From: JAYTQQ01 sp043746635
GTDB lineage: Bacteria; Bdellovibrionota; Bdellovibrionia; Bdellovibrionales; JAMPXM01
Assembly: GCA_043746635.1 (NCBI GenBank)
Contig: JAYTQQ010000010.1
Span: 1 to 6,870 of the forward strand
Length of the DNA: 6,870 nucleotides
Reading direction: 5' to 3'
A program made the translations under genes and the position numbers. Every line of letters starts with the position of its first letter. The first letter of the stretch is position 1. The notes beneath the pieces were generated by a model. The model worked only from the letters and a program-made list of their open reading frames with translations, was not told the DNA's origin and made no database searches. This document shows positions 1 to 5,623 of the stretch, piece by piece.

Positions 1-99
1 CTCGTCTTTTTCGTTTTTAATCCTGGAAATTCGAAAGATTCTTGATTACAATTTGTCACAGCTGCCTTTTTCCCATGTTGTTGTCTAAGTAACTTTAAC

Positions 100-519
100 T
101 TGGGTTCTTTTTTAAAAAAGGCTAGCTACTTTTTATTTCTTTATGAAATATTCGGGCTAGCCACCACTTTTATTAGCGGTCTTTGGTCCTCCTACCTCTA
201 TTCGATAGAAGGCCTGTGGCCGCAATGTGGCTTTATGGGTATGAACCAAAATCGATATTGCTGCCATGGAATACTGAGGACTCACGTCTGTTTTTCCAGT
301 GATCTAAGTCAGTCCAAAAGCCCATTATCAGGAGTTTGGCCCTTAAAAATAAACGGGACATGGCACGTTAAGTTCGCTTTACAAGACTCACCAGCCGACA
401 AAGCTGTCGTCCTTTCATCAATCGGACCAATCAAGCATAATGATTCATTTCCTTTTAAGAAATATATGTTTCTAAATCATTTCTATTGCAATTCAATTTC
501 TAATGGCAAATTTGTCTGA
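100..519 (+). CDS. doubtful hypothetical ORF, possible small cysteine-containing protein
   Basis: This is the only long open frame in the first 560 bases (139 codons), but support is weak. It needs a TTG start, and no Shine-Dalgarno sequence precedes it. The same frame is closed by a TGA at 43-45, so it does not continue from outside the window. The translation has a hydrophobic stretch near residues 9-28, several cysteines including a CC pair near residue 54, and no motif I recognise. In its favour, a hairpin followed by a T-run begins two bases after its stop codon, as expected for the end of a transcription unit. It may be a real small membrane-associated protein, a decayed gene, or chance. 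Reading the other five frames here gave nothing better. Positions 1-99 show nothing I can name. Confidence 0.25.
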   Translation: MGSFLKKASYFLFLYEIFGLATTFISGLWSSYLYSIEGLWPQCGFMGMNQNRYCCHGILRTHVCFSSDLSQSKSPLSGVWPLKINGTWHVKFALQDSPADKAVVLSSIGPIKHNDSFPFKKYMFLNHFYCNSISNGKFV

Positions 520-520
520 G

Positions 521-541
521 ATCGCAATTCAGCGATTTTTT
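521..541 (+). terminator. small hairpin with T-run, possible intrinsic terminator
   Basis: ATCGC (521-525) pairs with GCGAT (532-536) around a six-base loop and is followed directly by a run of T residues to 541. G-U and A-U pairs with 518-520 could lengthen the stem. It begins two bases after the TGA of the 100-519 frame and ends about 9 bases before the ribosome site of the 563 gene. It could end the upstream unit, or act as an attenuator if the 563 gene is read from an upstream promoter. The stem is short, so strength is uncertain. Confidence 0.4.
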
Positions 542-549
542 ATCCTCGT

Positions 550-558
550 AAGGAGGTG
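550..558 (+). promoter_or_regulatory. strong Shine-Dalgarno sequence setting the start at 563
   Basis: AAGGAGGTG is a near-perfect anti-16S complement. The AGGAGG core ends six bases before the ATG at 563. It decides between this ATG and an in-frame ATG at 503, which has no ribosome site and would place the hairpin inside the coding region. Confidence 0.75.
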
Positions 559-562
559 TCAG

Positions 563-835
563 ATGATTGAAAAGAAAAGTACCGGCATAATTATCGGTGC
601 AATGAATTTATTAGCGATTAGTGCGCCTATGCTCGGAAGCCAAAGCTTGAATATGCATTTTTCAGATAAGAAAATGGAGCAAGTTAATCATGCTTCCATC
701 AAATCTATAGAAAGCACATGGTTGAAAGTGCCAGTTGCGTGTAAAGCTCGTGGATTCAACGCAAGCCCCGTTTCTCTAGTGGCTAAAGAGATGGCTTCGC
801 CTATTCAAAACATTTACTCGTTATACCAAGCATAA
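563..835 (+). CDS. small protein with N-terminal signal or membrane segment, unknown function
   Basis: This 90-residue protein belongs to no family I recognise. The start at 563 is chosen because of the excellent AAGGAGGTG just upstream; the longer frame from 503 lacks any ribosome site. The N-terminus MIEKK is basic and is followed by a hydrophobic stretch (about residues 8-25) with small residues after it (GSQS), which fits a Sec signal peptide or a single membrane anchor. The rest (about 30-90) is polar with one cysteine (C60) and no visible catalytic motif. The stop codon lies one base before the ATG of the next gene, so the two are almost certainly co-transcribed and translationally coupled. 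Its very strong ribosome site suggests it may be made in excess over its partner. I infer an exported or membrane-tethered accessory to the 837 product, which is unproven. Confidence 0.65.
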   Translation: MIEKKSTGIIIGAMNLLAISAPMLGSQSLNMHFSDKKMEQVNHASIKSIESTWLKVPVACKARGFNASPVSLVAKEMASPIQNIYSLYQA

Positions 836-836
836 A

Positions 837-1823
837 ATGACAGAGCCGACTGCGTACTCATTTTCTACTGGTGAAATAGAAGCACTTCGAAAAAAGTTTA
901 ATGCTCTTTCCGAGGTGACTTCATTTTCATTAGACATTCAATTTGCATCTCAAATCGCAAGCTACGGAATGCTCCGCGAGATTGGAACTGTGAATGACGA
1001 ATTGGCTCGTTTTATCTTTGATGCCAACATTGGGAATGTTGTTCGGCTCTTATCTTTAAAGGCCGAGATTGTGAAATGGAAAAACCAGTTTGGGCTCAGG
1101 ATATGGTCTACGGACACGCAAAACCTTGAATTAAGAACCCCTGGATTTTATGATGTTGTTCATCCCGTTTTTTCTAAAAGCGATAAAGGAGAACTACACT
1201 CACTTTTTATTTTTCCAGAAATTATTAATGAGATTTCTAGAGCTTCAGGAGTTGAGCTTGTCCTTGTAAAGTCGTGGGGAAATAATTCAATTTTCGGTGG
1301 CTTTGATCCGTCAAAGGGCTATTACCAAACTAACATTTGGGAATTAGAAAATAATGATGCGCTCAAGTTTTCAGATCTCGTCCGGCAGGGAAAAATAGCT
1401 TTTATGGGAACACACGATTTGATAGCTCATATTGCGGGAGTTAATCGTCTTCATTGGCCGCTTCTGAAGAAAAAGTCTGGCGAGGTTTATGATGCAATCT
1501 CGACTTATTTTAATTCTGCGGCAAAACCTAGTCTAGCGTCGCTTATTTTGCCTTATACAATTGGGGTGGTGCTGGATGATCTGGCTCAGCCTCCAAGCTA
1601 TAGTTCAAAAAATCATCTTGCCGTACTTGATAAGCTTTTATTAGGTATTCAGCAAAACCAAATTCCAGCGGGAATTTCGACACTGCTAACTGAATTTCCA
1701 AATAGCTTTCAAGAGATTATCAATTTGTCACGAACTGAGGGAATTGAAAATGATCCGGTTCGAATTCAGACAGCCGTTGATAGATTAACTCAAGAAATTT
1801 TAAGCAAATCATTTTCAATGTAA
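837..1823 (+). CDS. 328-residue protein of unknown family with a GTHDxxxH motif
   Basis: The frame is long, with coherent amphipathic protein composition throughout. The ATG sits one base after the stop of the 563 gene and has no ribosome site of its own, which points to translational coupling. There is no signal peptide, so the product is probably cytoplasmic. I do not recognise the family. Visible features are a charged helical N-terminal third (1-80), a mixed alpha/beta middle, and the cluster GTHDLIAHIAG at residues 191-201 with another histidine at 206. H193, D194 and H198 form an HDxxxH arrangement that could bind a metal, but this is only a pattern. The C-terminal third (about 255-325) again looks helical. 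It converges on the LysR gene with a four-base gap, and a terminator for this unit lies 34 bases past its stop inside that gene. No function is claimed. Confidence 0.8.
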   Translation: MTEPTAYSFSTGEIEALRKKFNALSEVTSFSLDIQFASQIASYGMLREIGTVNDELARFIFDANIGNVVRLLSLKAEIVKWKNQFGLRIWSTDTQNLELRTPGFYDVVHPVFSKSDKGELHSLFIFPEIINEISRASGVELVLVKSWGNNSIFGGFDPSKGYYQTNIWELENNDALKFSDLVRQGKIAFMGTHDLIAHIAGVNRLHWPLLKKKSGEVYDAISTYFNSAAKPSLASLILPYTIGVVLDDLAQPPSYSSKNHLAVLDKLLLGIQQNQIPAGISTLLTEFPNSFQEIINLSRTEGIENDPVRIQTAVDRLTQEILSKSFSM

Positions 1824-1827
1824 AGTA

Positions 1828-2703
1828 TTAGAGCTGATCCCATAGTTTGTTGAGCCATCCCAGCGTTGTGGGATCTTTTGTAATCACGCGGACTGTTTGA
1901 TGACACGAGTAAGGACAACCCGAAACTTTTAATGGAATCAAGCCTGAGCTTTCAATGAAATAATCTGGTAGATAGCCCAAAGCCATTCCATCCTGAATTA
2001 AATTTTCCATCAGTTTTAGACCACAGACTTTATATTTTAAATCGCGGGGGAACTTATCATCACGCCACCCATCAATACTGGAAGACTTGGCGATGCGACC
2101 TAGGATAGCAGACTCTGGCAAAGTGAAAGGGTGCTTTAAGATTTCTTCAATAGGTATGGTCTGCCTTTGCGTGTATTTTGTGAATAACGGGTGTTTCAAT
2201 GAAGCGCAGGTTTTAAATTCGACCTTAGAAATGACTTTTGACGATACGTCCGTCGGCACATCATGGGTAATCAAGGCTAAGTGCGCTTCGCCGTCAATGA
2301 CTTGCTCGATGGCTTTACCTTCTGTTCGAATCAAGAACTGAATGCGAGCCTGTGGAAAAAGATTACTCATAATTTTTGCAATCTTGATTCCGAAAGAAGT
2401 CTGCAAAATTTCTTCGGAAGAAATATAAACATTAAGACTGCCGAGCTCTTTTCCGGTCAGTTCAAGTCGAGCGTCTTCTTCCATTTGTAAAATCTGCGAA
2501 GCCCTCTTTTTTAAAAGTTGCCCTTGTGGAGTTAAGCGAATGCCGCGCCCCGATTTGAAGAACAGGGGCGTCTGTAGTTCTGCTTCAAGCCTGGCAATGG
2601 CCTTACTGAGCGATCCCGCAGAAATATGAATTTCTTCCGCGGCTTTGTTCACGTTTTCAATTTTAGCAACGGCCATAAAGTACTTAAGCTCGAATATTTC
2701 CAT
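1828..2703 (-). CDS. LysR-type transcriptional regulator
   Basis: The 291-residue product has the usual LysR length and layout. A winged helix-turn-helix occupies about residues 1-60, with the hallmark series NVNKAAEEIHISAGSLSKAI (18-37), then LxxPLFxK-like TPLFFKSGRG (45-54) and LTPQG (57-61). A linker helix (about 62-88) leads to an effector-binding domain (about 90-291). The start gives the standard LysR N-terminus (MEIFELKYFMAVA), although no clear ribosome site precedes it, so translation may be weak. The effector domain holds four cysteines (166, 227, 263, 267), the last two as CPYSC; a redox role is possible but not shown. The gene diverges from the flavin oxidoreductase at 2780 across a 76-base gap, the classic arrangement in which a LysR protein controls its neighbour and itself. 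The likely target is therefore the reductase-XRE operon, with the effector unknown. Confidence 0.93.
   Translation of the reverse strand: MEIFELKYFMAVAKIENVNKAAEEIHISAGSLSKAIARLEAELQTPLFFKSGRGIRLTPQGQLLKKRASQILQMEEDARLELTGKELGSLNVYISSEEILQTSFGIKIAKIMSNLFPQARIQFLIRTEGKAIEQVIDGEAHLALITHDVPTDVSSKVISKVEFKTCASLKHPLFTKYTQRQTIPIEEILKHPFTLPESAILGRIAKSSSIDGWRDDKFPRDLKYKVCGLKLMENLIQDGMALGYLPDYFIESSGLIPLKVSGCPYSCHQTVRVITKDPTTLGWLNKLWDQL
1857..1879 (+). terminator. intrinsic terminator for the 563-1823 unit, inside the opposing gene
   Basis: ATCCCA (1857-1862) pairs perfectly with TGGGAT (1869-1874) around the loop GCGTTG, followed by C and TTTT (1876-1879). It begins 34 bases after the stop of the 837 gene, the expected place and orientation for a + strand terminator. 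The whole element lies within the last codons of the convergent LysR gene (its residues around 275-281). An alternative longer-loop pairing of the same right arm with GATCCCA at 1836-1842 is also possible. Confidence 0.55.
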
Positions 2704-2707
2704 AATC

Positions 2708-2721
2708 GAAATATATATTTC
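2708..2721. promoter_or_regulatory. perfect palindrome in the divergent promoter region, candidate operator
   Basis: GAAATATATATTTC is a perfect 14-bp inverted repeat in the 76-base region between the divergent regulator and reductase genes. It begins five bases upstream of the regulator's start codon, where a bound dimer could repress the regulator gene. It overlaps the first of two direct TTTCATT copies (2718-2724 and 2724-2730). It is AT-only at its core, so it may simply be a promoter element. The candidate owner is the adjacent LysR or XRE protein. Confidence 0.4.
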
Positions 2722-2733
2722 ATTTTCATTTCT

Positions 2734-2761
2734 TTTTCAATAGTTAATCCTAAGTTATAAG
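2734..2761 (+). promoter_or_regulatory. candidate promoter for the flavin oxidoreductase operon
   Basis: TTTTCA (2734-2739) and TATAAG (2756-2761) resemble -35 and -10 boxes with a 16-base spacer. The implied start of transcription lies about ten bases before the ATG at 2780, leaving room for the TAGAGG ribosome site at 2768-2773. The -35 box matches consensus at only four of six positions. Confidence 0.35.
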
Positions 2762-2779
2762 CCTTTATAGAGGTTGCTT

Positions 2780-3808
2780 ATGAAATTGACGAGATCAAGC
2801 CCGTACAAATTTAAAAATGGAAAAATCGCAAAAAACAGGGTGGTTGTTCCTCCTATGGCATCGCAAACTGCCAATACAGATGGGTATGCGACAAAGAGAA
2901 CAATTGAGCATTATGAAAATCTATCTTCGTCAGGGGCAGGCATTGTCTTTGTCGAATACAGCCATATTCACCCGAGCGGACGTGGCGAAGAGAATCAGTT
3001 ATCGGTTGATTCGGACGACAAAATTCCGGGTTTAAAACAAGTTGCATCGGTCATTAAAGACAACGGAGCTCTTGCTGGATTGCAGCTGGTTCATGTTGGC
3101 GGGAAAACGACCATCGAGTTAACCCAAGGTCCTTTGATGGCCCCAAGCTCAATTCCCGTTCCTGTTAAGGGCTGGCAACCCGAGACTCCGCAAGCTATGA
3201 CACCTGATCAAATTGAATTGTGGGCTCAGTGGTTTGTTGGGGCTGCCAAAAGAGCAGCACTAGCCGAGTTTGATCTGGTTGAGCTTCATGCAGCCCATGG
3301 ATATGGCCTTAACCAATGGCTCTCGCCTATTACGAATCAGCGGCAAGATGGATTTGGCGGATCTATAGCAACCAGAGCTCAATTACTTTTTAGGATAGTT
3401 ACGGAGATAAAAAGTCAATTGCCTCATCTATTGCTCGCCGTTCGACTTCCAGCCCAAGATCACTTTATCGGTGGGCTTGCCACAAGTGAAATGGTTTGGG
3501 TCGTAAAACAGCTGGAAACTCTAGGCGTAGATTTGCTTGATGTATCTTCTGGTATTGGCGGCTGGAGACGTCCTGAGGGGCACCAAGGTCAGGGTTATTT
3601 AGTTCCTGATGCTACATTGCTTAAAACCCACACTTCAGTTCCGGTCATTGGCGTTGGCGGAATCGAAACAGGTCTATTTATTGATGAGCTGGTGTCCAAT
3701 CACAAAGTTGATTTTGCAGCCGTTGGGCGTGCGATTCTAAGTAATCCTTCGAACTGGGGATTAGTCCATCTATGTTCCAGTAGCTCTAACTTTGGAGTTG
3801 CCATGTGA
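2780..3808 (+). CDS. Old Yellow Enzyme-family NADH:flavin oxidoreductase (ene-reductase type)
   Basis: The 342-residue product is an FMN-binding TIM barrel of the OYE family, closest in layout to the bacterial YqjM-like group (about 340 residues). Such enzymes use NAD(P)H to reduce activated alkenes and other electrophiles in the cytoplasm. Visible motifs are NRVVVPPM (19-26), QLVHVGGK (102-109), APSSIPV (121-127), ELHAAHGYGLNQWLSP (168-183) with the substrate-binding histidine pair H170/H173 and Y175, GFGGS (191-195), VRLPAQD (221-227), PVIGVGGI (288-295) for phosphate binding, and AAVGRAILSNP (313-323). The ATG at 2780 is preferred over a TTG at 2774, because TAGAGG lies six bases before it. 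The position after PPM, where YqjM-type enzymes carry C-x-Y, reads ASQ, so the usual catalytic tyrosine and tuning cysteine appear absent. The gene diverges from a LysR gene and overlaps the XRE gene, indicating regulated stress or xenobiotic reduction by inference. Confidence 0.93.
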   Translation: MKLTRSSPYKFKNGKIAKNRVVVPPMASQTANTDGYATKRTIEHYENLSSSGAGIVFVEYSHIHPSGRGEENQLSVDSDDKIPGLKQVASVIKDNGALAGLQLVHVGGKTTIELTQGPLMAPSSIPVPVKGWQPETPQAMTPDQIELWAQWFVGAAKRAALAEFDLVELHAAHGYGLNQWLSPITNQRQDGFGGSIATRAQLLFRIVTEIKSQLPHLLLAVRLPAQDHFIGGLATSEMVWVVKQLETLGVDLLDVSSGIGGWRRPEGHQGQGYLVPDATLLKTHTSVPVIGVGGIETGLFIDELVSNHKVDFAAVGRAILSNPSNWGLVHLCSSSSNFGVAM

Positions 3809-4080
3809 ATATAGGAAAAAAGATACGCGATCTAAGGCTTCAGAAACGCATGAAAATGACTGAGGTCGCAAAGCTTATTGAGGTCTCAGTTTCCACGTAC
3901 CGAGATTGGGAGTATGGCCGAAAGATTCCGGCCAAATATATAGGAAAGATTGCCACTGCACTTTCAGCATCAGTAGGAGATTTGACAGGTGAAAAAAGCA
4001 CAGACGATCTCAATGGAATCCAAAAGACCATCAGCCTTTTGCTTGAGGCTGTAGAAATTTTACAAAGAAATAGAAACTAA
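3805..4080 (+). CDS. small XRE-family helix-turn-helix DNA-binding protein
   Basis: The 91-residue product carries a single HTH_3/Cro-C1-type domain over about residues 3-61. It shows the typical order IRDLRLQKRMKMTEVAK, then VSVSTYRDWEYGRKIP as recognition helix and following turn, then IGKIATALSASVGDL. The remaining 30 residues form a leucine-rich helix (about 69-88) suited to dimerisation. The GTG start overlaps the reductase's TGA stop in a GTGA junction, and GGAG at 3794-3797 gives a ribosome site, so the two genes are co-transcribed and probably coupled. It has no ligand or protease domain. It may be an autoregulator of the operon or a co-regulator with the divergent LysR protein; its target is not visible from sequence. 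Confidence 0.9.
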   Translation: MNIGKKIRDLRLQKRMKMTEVAKLIEVSVSTYRDWEYGRKIPAKYIGKIATALSASVGDLTGEKSTDDLNGIQKTISLLLEAVEILQRNRN

Positions 4081-4120
4081 AAGCGGGATCTCGATTTCAA
4101 GTAAAGAGATCACGCTTTCT
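4081..4120 (+). terminator. hairpin ending the reductase-XRE operon
   Basis: AAGCGGGATCTC (4081-4092) pairs with GAGATCACGCTT (4106-4117), 12 positions with a single G-A mismatch, around a 13-base loop, and is followed by TTTCT with the pairing running into it. It starts directly after the XRE stop codon. The T-tract is short, so termination may be partial. Confidence 0.5.
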
Positions 4121-4142
4121 AGAACAAACAAAATAATTACGA

Positions 4143-4148
4143 TATAAC
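4143..4148 (+). promoter_or_regulatory. possible -10 box for the 4174 gene
   Basis: TATAAC lies 25 bases before the ATG at 4174, downstream of the operon-ending hairpin. The matching -35 position (TAGAAC, 4120-4125) is poor. GGAG at 4164-4167 then gives the ribosome site. A separate promoter is expected here because of the hairpin. Confidence 0.3.
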
Positions 4149-4173
4149 TTGCTATGAAAAAACGGAGAGAAAA

Positions 4174-4524
4174 ATGAAAAAAATTAAATTAGGTTTGACC
4201 ACACTGGCGTTGTTGAGCCTCGGAAGTTTCGCTGATGCGGGCTGCCTGCGTTGTGAAGACGGACACGTCATCTGTCATGGTACTTGCGATGATCCAATTC
4301 AAGGTCGTGCAAAAGAGATCTTGGGAAAACGATTTTGCTTAGCTCAAGACTCTTCATCTCATTTAACTGGATGGGGATTTGATCTAAGTGGTCGAGCCTA
4401 TTCTATAGATTCATTCGCTGGAATGCCTGATCCATCAAAATCTATGAGCGTTTCGTTTCTAGAATCTTCTTATAACCGATTTGAAATATGGCAGCACAAT
4501 ACGGCTACAGGAAGCAGTTCCTAG
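4174..4524 (+). CDS. exported cysteine-rich small protein, truncated by a frameshift
   Basis: The product is not of a family I recognise. It starts with a clear Sec signal peptide: MKKIK, hydrophobic 6-18, likely cleavage after ADA at 20-22. The mature protein opens with a cysteine cluster CLRCEDGHVICHGTC (C24, C27, C34, C38) plus C55, suitable for disulfides or metal binding in the periplasm. Position -3 to C24 is aspartate, so a lipoprotein signal is unlikely. GGAG at 4164-4167 supports the start. The frame stops at 4522-4524 as 116 residues, but the last few residues (SSS) look spurious. Inserting one A near 4513 turns GGA AGC AGT into GGA AAG CAG and continues in frame to a TAA at 4623-4625, giving 150 residues. 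Either the gene is recently inactivated, or it is a short variant, or the sequence has an error. The next gene also encodes a small exported protein. Confidence 0.7.
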   Translation: MKKIKLGLTTLALLSLGSFADAGCLRCEDGHVICHGTCDDPIQGRAKEILGKRFCLAQDSSSHLTGWGFDLSGRAYSIDSFAGMPDPSKSMSVSFLESSYNRFEIWQHNTATGSSS

Positions 4525-4625
4525 TTGGAAGGTTTACGTACGGTGCCTCGCAGGGTTCAATCACATCTGGAACTATATATGAAACTGTCACTTTCTCTCG
4601 AGCATCTTGCCCTCAGCATCCATAA
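4512..4625 (+). pseudogene. out-of-frame C-terminal continuation of the 4174 gene
   Basis: Codons from 4512 in the -1 frame relative to the 4174 gene read KQFLVGRFTYGASQG at first and end in RASCPQHP before the TAA at 4623-4625. The 37 residues have alternating hydrophobic and polar residues typical of beta-strands, and a cysteine three residues from the proline-histidine-rich end. This frame has a stop at 4482-4484 and no ribosome site, so the segment is unlikely to be a separate gene. It is best read as the lost tail of the exported protein. The whole unit 4174-4625 would encode 150 residues with one base restored. Confidence 0.6.
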
Positions 4626-4676
4626 TGTATTTTAATTTAGCGGACAATATGAAAATTTTAACAAGGAGAAAAATTT

Positions 4677-5102
4677 ATGAAGAAGACAATGATTTTAATG
4701 AATCTAGCATTGGTGTTGTGCGGCCCTCTTGCGCACGCGTCGCTAGCAAAAATACAGTGCGAAGGACATTCACAGCATCAAAAATTTGAGATCGTGCTTT
4801 CAAAAGACCAGCCTACGGGCCTTGCTACTGTGATTTTAGAAAATGGACTGCAACTAAGCGGTGAATACTCGATTAAGCCTGGAGCCGCGGGAACTCGCTT
4901 AGCAGGCTCTAAGATCCTCGAGATTCAAGCTAAACATTATATTCCAGGCTTCTCAAAACCACATACAGTTTTGAGTGCTATTGCCGTGAGCTTAGTCTTA
5001 ACGGGTCCAAATCCTCAGCGCGCTGGCGGAAGTTTCACGCTCTCTGGATTGGATTCACAGAAAGCTGAAGATACAGTTGGTTGCGTAGTGGGGATTAATT
5101 AA
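4677..5102 (+). CDS. small exported protein of unknown function
   Basis: The 141-residue product begins with a signal peptide: MKK, hydrophobic 5-18, likely cleavage after AHA at 19-21. The cysteine at 15 is inside the hydrophobic core and is not in a lipobox. The mature part is rich in predicted beta-strands (KFEIVLS, LATVILENG, LSGEYSIK, AVSLVLTG, GSFTLSG) and has just two cysteines, C28 near the start and C136 near the end, which could form one disulfide closing a beta-barrel or sandwich. AAGGAG at 4663-4668 gives a strong ribosome site. The gene begins 51 bases past the restored stop of the preceding exported protein gene, so they may share expression. Its stop codon is immediately followed by the relic transposase. 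The function is unknown and the family not recognised. Confidence 0.8.
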   Translation: MKKTMILMNLALVLCGPLAHASLAKIQCEGHSQHQKFEIVLSKDQPTGLATVILENGLQLSGEYSIKPGAAGTRLAGSKILEIQAKHYIPGFSKPHTVLSAIAVSLVLTGPNPQRAGGSFTLSGLDSQKAEDTVGCVVGIN

Positions 5103-5545
5103 GCGAGCGAGCGGTTCACAAGGAGCCATCAGACTTTAGGCAATCGTCGACGATCGTTAAGCATTTTAAGTGCCTATCGTTTTCGAATCTATCCGAGACA
5201 AAGTCGAACGACTAAATCTCGTATGGCGTCGTAGCCTAGTCGTGCGGCACTCTCGTCACAGCCATTTGCCTCACGCGCCTTCGATTTTTTATCTGCAGGC
5301 AGAGCTTTTTGTAGATTCGCTCGGTTCGGTGTTTACTCACGACCAGTCCTTCGCGGCAGTAGCAAAAAATGAGGCCGCGGAAGACCGAATCTCCGATGCT
5401 TCGTGAAGAGTTCTCTCATTCGCTGTTCAAAAAGATCGTCGTCTCGAGATTTGCGTGGCTTGTAGGTCATCGTCGATTGATTCAGGCCCAAGACATTCGC
5501 TATGTGGCGAACACTCGCAGAATACATGGATTTCAAATATTCGGT
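5103..5545 (-). pseudogene. decayed IS3-family transposase OrfB fragment
   Basis: Read on the - strand, this region gives the N-terminal half of an IS3-family OrfB transposase. First comes a helix-turn-helix segment (LKSMYSASVRHIANVLGL, about 5536-5483), then STMTYKPRK and the HTH_21-type HRRFGLPRPHFLL (about 5397-5359). A one-base insertion near 5355 shifts frame, after which REGLVVSKHRTERIYKKLC continues. The integrase core then begins (SFDFVSDRFEND, LTIVDDC), with the first catalytic aspartate in DFVSD. Three in-frame stops interrupt it: TAG at 5236-5238, TAG at 5212-5214 (where the family usually has tryptophan before the DFV motif) and TGA at 5116-5118. Similarity ends about at 5103, before the second catalytic aspartate and the glutamate. 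OrfA, the C-terminal half and the inverted repeats are missing, so it cannot be active. Confidence 0.85.
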
Positions 5546-5623
5546 TGAAAGATGGCTGCGTAAAATTGCTCCTCTATTTGCAATTACTAATTCGACACTC
5601 ACTTATCGATTCTGGAGAGCAAT

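Noticed and set aside
503..562. Longer N-terminus for the 90-residue protein, starting at 503
   Set aside because: No ribosome site precedes 503, the extra residues would read through the terminator-like hairpin, and the ATG at 563 has an almost perfect ribosome site.
2774..2779. TTG start for the oxidoreductase at 2774
   Set aside because: TAGAGG abuts this TTG without spacing but lies six bases before the ATG at 2780, which is therefore the better start.
4234..4250. Lipoprotein signal (ADAGC) in the 4174 product
   Set aside because: The -3 position is aspartate instead of a hydrophobic residue, so signal peptidase I cleavage after ADA is more likely.
4607..4789. A 60-codon + strand frame overlapping the start of the 4677 gene
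   Set aside because: It is out of frame with the exported protein that has a clear ribosome site and signal peptide; its translation is basic and featureless.
5170..5406. A 78-codon + strand open frame
   Set aside because: It is the antisense shadow of the IS3-family transposase relic, has no ribosome site, and its translation has no sensible composition.
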